Source of the DNA: Anammoximicrobium sp964645045
GTDB taxonomy: Bacteria > Planctomycetota > Planctomycetia > Pirellulales > Pirellulaceae
Direction: 5' to 3'
Assembly (NCBI GenBank): GCA_964645045.1
Contig: CAZXYZ010000061.1
Coordinates: 1 to 64,000 of the forward strand
DNA length: 64,000 nucleotides
Part shown: one piece after another, positions 58,757 to 64,000 of the stretch
How the letters are laid out: each line of letters begins with the position of its first letter
Position numbering within the stretch: position 1 is the first letter of the stretch
The notes under the pieces: model-generated
The model's input: only the letters and a program-made list of their open reading frames with translations
Told to the model about the DNA's origin: nothing
Database searches by the model: none
Position numbers and translations under genes: made by a program

Positions 58757-58849
58757 TTGTGGCTCTGAGGGTCGAGGGTTCGAACCCCTTCAGCCACCCC
58801 TCGAGAAAAGCCCGTAAAACACGGGCTTTTTTCGTTTCTTGGCGGTTCT
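58757..58849 (+). repeat. attR direct repeat (tRNA-His fragment)
   Basis: The right copy of the attachment repeat, holding the 3' half of tRNA-His from the anticodon loop and its terminator. The 5' half is absent, so this is not a functional tRNA. Chromosomal sequence resumes right after it. Confidence 0.93.
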
Positions 58850-59085
58850 TTGCCCGTGGCGTTCCTGGGGCTGAACAACCGTTTGGACACCCACGCCTTG
58901 CCGATGAAGTGGTCACCGGTCGGGCTCGCGGGACACGCCCAAGCCGGCTCGCGGCCATCGTGGGGCGATTCCCGGAACGATTGCGGCGGCAGGGCAGATT
59001 CGGAGCGTTCTTGGACAAAACAGTCCTCATAATGCCAAGCCAGTTGAAAACCGATCCTATGGGGAGTAGATTGTTCCCATCGGGT

Positions 59086-59112
59086 GCCGTGCGGTCTAGC
59101 TAACCGCACGGC
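59086..59112 (+). promoter_or_regulatory. 10-bp hairpin ahead of helicase gene
   Basis: GCCGTGCGGT pairs perfectly with ACCGCACGGC around CTAGCTA, about 90 bases before the helicase start. It may be an operator or a terminator for upstream transcription. Nothing else is seen in 58850-59202. Confidence 0.4.
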
Positions 59113-59202
59113 TCAAATCGGGCCGAGGACGTTGGCGTTTCTGCCTGCCTTTCCGCTGGCGTCCATCGGCCGTGCCCGATGAAAGGGAGGCTGGCGTCTA
59201 TC

Positions 59203-62200
59203 ATGCGACTGATCAAGAACAGCGGCGGCGACCGCGTGGTCGATGAACTGCGCCAGTGCTTGGCTCCACAGGGCGCCCTGGATGTCGCGACGGCGGCATT
59301 TTCGTTGTTCGCCTTCGCCGAAGTCCTGGAGTTGCTGTCCAAGCTGGATAAATGCCGGCTTGTGGTTCCCGATGGCGAGGCAACCGACTTGACCCTGCTT
59401 GGCGGACCGTCCGACCGTGCCTACCGGAATCGGCTGCTGGGCCGCTGGCTGGCCAAGCAGTGTGCGGCTTGGCTGGAAGCCAAGGCGGAAGTGAAGAACG
59501 CGCCGGCGGGATTGCCGCAGGCCACGCTGATCGCCGGCAACGCGGACGGCTCGCCTACCCGTGTCATCACCGGCAACTGCCCGTTCACGACCGAAGGTCT
59601 TGGAATCACCCCCGGCAACCAGTTTAGCTTGATCCAGTCGGCCGAAAGCCCTGAAGAATGCGCCCTTCTCGTCGCATGGTTCTCCGCACTTTGGAACAGC
59701 TTGCCCGCCACACCGGAGCCGAAGCGTGCCCTCCTTGCCCGCCTCAAGGCTCTGACGGACCATTGCGAGCCGTCCCTGATCTACTTCCTGACGCTGTACC
59801 ACTTGTTCAAGGACTTGGGCGACGAACTGGACGAGGACCGCATCGTCAAGTCGGCCACGGGCATCCGCAATACGACCGTCTGGAAGAAGCTGTTCAAGTT
59901 CCAACGCGACGGCGTAATTGGGGCCATCGACAAGCTAGAGCGGTTCGGCGGTTGTATCATCGCGGACAGCGTGGGCCTCGGCAAAACATTCGAGGCGCTG
60001 GCCATCATCAAGTACTTCGAGTTGCGGAATGACCGGGTGCTGGTGTTGGTGCCCAAACGTCTGCGCGACAACTGGACGCTGTACAAGGCTAATGACCGGC
60101 GCAACTTCCTCGCTTCTGACCGCTTCAACTACGACGTGCTGAACCACACGGACCTGTCCCGCGACGGCGGCCAGTCCGGCGACATCGACCTGGCCAACGT
60201 CAACTGGGGCAACTACGACCTGGTGGTCATCGACGAGTCGCACAACTTCCGTAACAAGGCCACCCACAGGGAACACGAGACCCGCTACGACCGGCTGATG
60301 CGGCGGATCATCAAGGAAGGCGTCAAGACGCGCGTCCTGATGCTGTCCGCTACACCGGTCAACAACCGCTTGGCCGACCTGAAAAACCAGATTGCCTTCG
60401 TCACCGAAGCGGACGACACGGCTTTGGATACGCACGGCATCCCCAGCATCGAGGCGACGGTCCGCCAAGCCCAGCTTCAATTCAACCGCTGGCTGGCGCT
60501 GGAAGAAGCCGATCGTCGCCCGGCGCGGCTGATGGACATGCTCGGCTTCGATTACTTCAAGCTGCTCGACCTGCTGACCATCGCCCGCTCGCGGAAGCAC
60601 ATCGAACGGTACTACGGCACCCTCGAAATGGGCCGCTTCCCGGATCGCCTCAAGCCGATCAACATCAAGCCCGACGTGGACCTGGCCGGCGAATTCCGCT
60701 CGATCCGCGAGATCAACAACGAAATCCGCCGCTTGACCCTGGCGGCCTACGCCCCCTTGCGTTACGTCCTGCCGCATAAACAACCCGCCTACGACCAGAA
60801 ATACAGTACCCGGATTCGCGGCGGCGAGAGCTTTTTCCGGCAAGCGGACCGAGAAGAGAGCCTGGTCCACCTGCTGCGGGTGAACGTGCTGAAACGCATG
60901 GAGAGCGCCGTTACCTCGTTCGCCCTGACCTTGGGGCGACAACTGGCCGACGTGGAAGCCACGCTGGCCAGGATCGAAGCCCACGCGGAGTCGGTGGACG
61001 AGATCGACATCGAAGACGTGGACGTAGATGACCCGGCGTTCGAGAGCCTGCTGGTCGGACGCAAGGTCAAGGTACTGCTCCAGGACGTAGACCGCGTTCG
61101 CTGGCGACAGGACTTGATCGAGGACCGCAACCGCCTGGCCACGCTGCTGTCGGCGGCCAAGCAAGTGGGCGCGGCCCGCGACGCCAAGCTGGCTGCCCTG
61201 CGCGAAGTCATCCAGGGCAAATGCCGCGACCCGCTGAACCCCGGCAACCGCAAGGTGCTTGTGTTTACCGCGTTCGCCGATACGGCTCAGTATCTGTACC
61301 GGGAAGTTGCTCCCTGGGCGCTGAAGAAACTGGGGCTGCACGCGGCCCTCGTCACCGGCGCCGGCCGCAACCAGACCACGCTGCCCAACCTGCGCAAGGA
61401 CTTGGGCAGCATCCTCACCGCCTTCTCGCCACGGTCCAAGGAACGCCCGGAAGAATTTGCCGACGAAGGCGAACTGGACCTGTTGATCGCCACCGACTGT
61501 ATCAGCGAAGGTCAGAACCTCCAGGACTGCGACTACCTGATCAACTACGACATTCACTGGAATCCGGTCCGCATCATCCAGCGTTTCGGGCGTATCGACC
61601 GCATCGGCTCGACCAACGAACGCATCCAACTGATCAACTTCTGGCCCAACATGGAGTTGGAGGAATACATCAACCTGGAACAACGGGTCAGCGGCAAGAT
61701 GGTGCTGTTGGACATCTCCGCCACGGGCGAAGAAAACCTGATCGAGCAGCAGTCCGGCAACCAGATGAATGACCTGGAATACCGCCGCCGACAACTCCTG
61801 AAGCTCCAGGACGCCGTGATCGACTTGGAAGATCTGAGCAGCGGCGTGTCTATCGCCGATCTGACGCTGAACGATTTCCGCATCGACCTGGCGGGCTACC
61901 TGAAGGAGCATCCCGGACGGCTTGACTCGCTCCCGTTGGGCACGTTTGCCGTGACCACCACACTCGACAGCGGCGAATCGGCCATCCCGCCCGGAATCAT
62001 CTTCTGCCTGCGTGCGGTGGGCGAAGGCGCCCTAAAGGCCGCCGAGCCCAGCTATCCGCTCGCCCCGCATTATCTCGTCCACGTCGGCGACGACGGCGCC
62101 GTCCTGCTGCCGTTCAATCAAGCCAAGCAGGCCCTGGACCGCCTGAAGCGGCTCTGCATCGGGCGCGACCTGCCCGACGCCGGGGCCTGCGTCCGCTTCG

Positions 62201-62421
62201 ACCGGGCCACCAAGGACGGCCGGGACATGACGGCCGCCCAGAACCTGTTGGGCAAAGCCGTAACGTCCATCATCGGCAAGAAGGAAGAGCGGGCCGTCGC
62301 CAGCCTGTTCACGCCCGGCGGCACACACGCGATGAAGGGCGAATTTCAGGGCATCAACGACTTTGAGGTCGTGGCTTTTCTGGTCGTGTTGCCGGACAAT
62401 GGCGAAGAGGCGACGCCATGA
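59203..62421 (+). CDS. SNF2-type helicase with PLD-like N-terminus
   Basis: A 1072-residue protein. The N-terminal 200 residues may be a PLD-like region (DVATAAFSLFAFAEVLELL). Next comes a SNF2-type ATPase: Walker A IADSVGLGKTFEALAII near 255, Walker B VVIDESHNFRN, motif III LMLSATPVNNR. The late motifs IATDCISEGQNLQDCDYLIN and IIQRFGRIDRIGS complete the RecA pair. Such helicases occur in restriction and defence loci. AAGGGAGG before ATG 59203 favours it over 59179. Its stop overlaps the next gene (ATGA). Confidence 0.85.
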   Translation: MRLIKNSGGDRVVDELRQCLAPQGALDVATAAFSLFAFAEVLELLSKLDKCRLVVPDGEATDLTLLGGPSDRAYRNRLLGRWLAKQCAAWLEAKAEVKNAPAGLPQATLIAGNADGSPTRVITGNCPFTTEGLGITPGNQFSLIQSAESPEECALLVAWFSALWNSLPATPEPKRALLARLKALTDHCEPSLIYFLTLYHLFKDLGDELDEDRIVKSATGIRNTTVWKKLFKFQRDGVIGAIDKLERFGGCIIADSVGLGKTFEALAIIKYFELRNDRVLVLVPKRLRDNWTLYKANDRRNFLASDRFNYDVLNHTDLSRDGGQSGDIDLANVNWGNYDLVVIDESHNFRNKATHREHETRYDRLMRRIIKEGVKTRVLMLSATPVNNRLADLKNQIAFVTEADDTALDTHGIPSIEATVRQAQLQFNRWLALEEADRRPARLMDMLGFDYFKLLDLLTIARSRKHIERYYGTLEMGRFPDRLKPINIKPDVDLAGEFRSIREINNEIRRLTLAAYAPLRYVLPHKQPAYDQKYSTRIRGGESFFRQADREESLVHLLRVNVLKRMESAVTSFALTLGRQLADVEATLARIEAHAESVDEIDIEDVDVDDPAFESLLVGRKVKVLLQDVDRVRWRQDLIEDRNRLATLLSAAKQVGAARDAKLAALREVIQGKCRDPLNPGNRKVLVFTAFADTAQYLYREVAPWALKKLGLHAALVTGAGRNQTTLPNLRKDLGSILTAFSPRSKERPEEFADEGELDLLIATDCISEGQNLQDCDYLINYDIHWNPVRIIQRFGRIDRIGSTNERIQLINFWPNMELEEYINLEQRVSGKMVLLDISATGEENLIEQQSGNQMNDLEYRRRQLLKLQDAVIDLEDLSSGVSIADLTLNDFRIDLAGYLKEHPGRLDSLPLGTFAVTTTLDSGESAIPPGIIFCLRAVGEGALKAAEPSYPLAPHYLVHVGDDGAVLLPFNQAKQALDRLKRLCIGRDLPDAGACVRFDRATKDGRDMTAAQNLLGKAVTSIIGKKEERAVASLFTPGGTHAMKGEFQGINDFEVVAFLVVLPDNGEEATP

Positions 62422-64000
62422 CCGACAAGCGAAGAATCTTCATCAGCTCCGTGCAAAAGGAACTGGCCGCCGAGCGCCGGGCGCTGAAGGACTACATCCA
62501 GCGTGATCCCCTCCTGCGCCGCTTCTTCGAGGTGTTCCTGTTCGAGGACCTGCCCGCCTCGGGCCGCCGCGCCGATCAGGTGTATCTGGACGAAGTGGAC
62601 CGTTGCGACGTGTATGTCGGCCTGTTCGGAAACGACTATGGGTACGAGGATGTCGCCGGCCTTTCGCCCACCGAACGCGAGTTCGACCGGGCCACGGCGG
62701 CGGGCAAGGAGCGCCTGGTGTTTGTCAAGGGTGACGATGACTCGGCCCGCCATCCCAAGATGCGCACGCTGCTCCGGAAAGCCGGCAACCAAGTCATCCG
62801 CCGCCGCTTCGCTACCGCTGCCGACCTTACTGCCGCGTTGTACGCCAGCCTCGTGGACTACCTGGATCATCAGGCCCTGATCCAAAACCGCCCGTTCGAT
62901 GAGCGCATCTGTCACGGTGCCACCCTCGATGACATCGACCCGCAATCCGTAGCCGACTTTGTCCGCCGCGCGCGTCACGAACGGCAGTTTCCGCTGCCGG
63001 ACGGGACTCCGACGGCGGATACCTTGACGCACCTAAACCTGCTAGACGACCGGCGGCCCACCAACGCCGCCCTGCTGCTCTTCGGCCGCGATCCGCAACG
63101 GTTCGTGTCCTGTGCCGAGGTGCGCTGCATGCACTTCCACGGCACGGAAATCCAGCGGCCGGCCCCGTCCTACCAAATCTTCCAAGGCCGGCTGTTCGAG
63201 CAGGTCGACCGCGCGCTGGACTTCGTGCTCTCCGTGCTCCCGCGCAGCGTTGGCACGCGGGCGTTGAGCACCCGGGCTCCCGTCACCTACGAAATTCCAC
63301 CAGACGTAGTGCGCGAAGCAATCGTCAACGCCGTAGCCCATCGCGACTACGCCTCCGCCGCGTCAGTCCAGGTCTCGGTGTTTGCCGATCGCGTCGAGGT
63401 CTGGAACCCCGGCATGTTGCCGCCGCCGCTGACCCCGCAGCGGCTGCGCGAGCCGCACAGTTCGTTGCCCCGCAACGCCCGCATCTGCGAAGCGTTGTTT
63501 CTGGCCCGCTACATCGAGAAGTACGGCACGGGCACGCTGATGATGATCCGCGAAAGCGTCGAACACGCGCTGCCGGAGCCGGATTTCGAGCAACGCGGAG
63601 GCGAGTTCGTCGCCACCGTTTGGCGCGACTGGCTGACGCAGAAAGTCGTCCTGAGCTTGGGGCTGAACGATCGCCAGCGGCAAGTCGTTCGCCACCTACG
63701 CGTTCATGAGCGAATCAGCAATCTGGATTACCAGAACCTGTTCACCGTCTCGAAGCCGACAGCGACCCGGGACCTCGAACAACTGCGCGGTCTGGGTGTC
63801 CTTGCCAAGGTCGGCACAACGGGCAAGGGCACGTACTACGTGCTGGATGGGAAAGGGCTCACAAAGGGCTCAAAGGGCTCACGAGGCCCAGGAAAACCAA
63901 AGGGCTCGCAAAGGGCTCACGCATCCTCCGCCCGCACACCGAAACCCGCCAAAAACCCGCCAAACAGGACATCGACAGCTGGAGTCGCAGGCTCACAAGC
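62418..64000 (+). CDS. DUF4062 / RecG-C-like ATP-binding protein (partial)
   Basis: At least 527 residues, running off the window. N-terminal DUF4062 (RIFISSVQKELAAERRALKD, VDRCDVYVGLFGNDYGYE), a TIR-related fold. Then comes an AlbA_2/RecG C-terminal-type region with a GHKL-like ATP site (VVREAIVNAVAHRDYAS, VEVWNPGML), then a winged helix (NYQN-type, YQNLFTVSKPTATRDL). The tail becomes low-complexity (KGSKGSRGPGKPKGSQ). Its ATG overlaps the helicase stop. The pairing with a helicase suggests a defence system. No stop codon before 64000. Confidence 0.8.
   Translation, partial: MTDKRRIFISSVQKELAAERRALKDYIQRDPLLRRFFEVFLFEDLPASGRRADQVYLDEVDRCDVYVGLFGNDYGYEDVAGLSPTEREFDRATAAGKERLVFVKGDDDSARHPKMRTLLRKAGNQVIRRRFATAADLTAALYASLVDYLDHQALIQNRPFDERICHGATLDDIDPQSVADFVRRARHERQFPLPDGTPTADTLTHLNLLDDRRPTNAALLLFGRDPQRFVSCAEVRCMHFHGTEIQRPAPSYQIFQGRLFEQVDRALDFVLSVLPRSVGTRALSTRAPVTYEIPPDVVREAIVNAVAHRDYASAASVQVSVFADRVEVWNPGMLPPPLTPQRLREPHSSLPRNARICEALFLARYIEKYGTGTLMMIRESVEHALPEPDFEQRGGEFVATVWRDWLTQKVVLSLGLNDRQRQVVRHLRVHERISNLDYQNLFTVSKPTATRDLEQLRGLGVLAKVGTTGKGTYYVLDGKGLTKGSKGSRGPGKPKGSQRAHASSARTPKPAKNPPNRTSTAGVAGSQ

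Larger units (their letters stand above)
48552..58849. mobile_element. integrated phage-satellite-like element in tRNA-His
   Basis: The 93-bp segment 48552-48644, covering the tRNA-His anticodon-to-3' end and terminator, is repeated in the same direction at 58757-58849 with two mismatches. Between lie about 10.2 kb encoding a tyrosine recombinase next to the tRNA, two excisionase-like proteins, a primase-helicase, a small terminase, a ClpP-like head protease and several small proteins. No capsid, portal, large terminase or tail gene is present. The intact tRNA is at the left end, the truncated copy at the right. This gene set resembles P4/PICI-type satellites that exploit a helper phage; that reading is inference. 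Confidence 0.88.

Noticed and set aside
58757..58832. Second tRNA-His
   Set aside because: Only the 3' half is present; it is the attR copy of the attachment repeat.
59935..61911. 658-codon minus-strand open frame
   Set aside because: Antisense of the helicase gene, whose Walker and DESH motifs are intact; its own translation resembles no family.

Overview
The window looks like a contig from a Planctomycetota bacterium of the Pirellulales type. Reasons: high GC; an ECF sigma factor followed at once by an anti-sigma/prepilin-like protein; secreted PQQ-propeller, HEAT/discoidin, GH2, GH5 and GH16 proteins; Tat-exported Gfo/Idh and aldo/keto oxidoreductases; a FolK-kinase fusion; and many dispersed palindromic repeats. 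Two 100-base N runs (35016-35115, 39844-39943) both fall inside tandem repeats, so this is a scaffolded draft assembly.

Layout. 1-2.3 kb: a tRNA-Leu 3' fragment, a DinB protein, a TrmO-like protein and a graveyard of gene fragments. 2.4-29 kb and 40-48.3 kb: chromosomal backbone (polysaccharide hydrolases, folate enzyme, sigma/anti-sigma pair, permease, lysophospholipid transporter-acyltransferase-ligase fusion, oxidoreductases, TlpA-like thioredoxin, GNAT). This part also holds a structured RNA candidate in front of folK (5.06-5.32 kb), a tiny gene that appears to read a UGA as selenocysteine (6535-6723), a HicBA toxin-antitoxin pair, and several palindrome families.

30.1-39.3 kb, nearly all minus strand: a candidate DNA 7-deazaguanine modification (Dpd-like) locus. 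queC and queE (preQ0 synthesis) are coupled to a DUF6884/YaaA-like protein, an N-terminally truncated DGQHR-family protein, the DNA transglycosylase homologue DpdA and a 58-residue protein. Two further DGQHR paralogues (one with DGQQR, one with DGFHR), a DUF433/PIN-like toxin-antitoxin pair and two nuclease-like genes follow. Three lesions or repeat tracts (an A insertion, a G6 run, a 7-bp repeat at a start codon) touch this locus.

48.5-58.85 kb: an integrated element in the 3' end of tRNA-His, bounded by 93-bp direct repeats with two mismatches. It carries a tyrosine recombinase, integrase arm-site repeats at both ends, excisionase-like regulators, a primase-polymerase/SF3 helicase followed by an unusual inverted repeat, a P27-type small terminase, a ClpP-like head protease and small proteins. 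It has no capsid, portal, tail or large terminase, so it resembles a phage satellite more than a prophage. 58.85-64 kb: beyond the right attachment site, a SNF2-type helicase is coupled to a DUF4062/RecG-C-like protein that runs off the window, probably part of a defence island.
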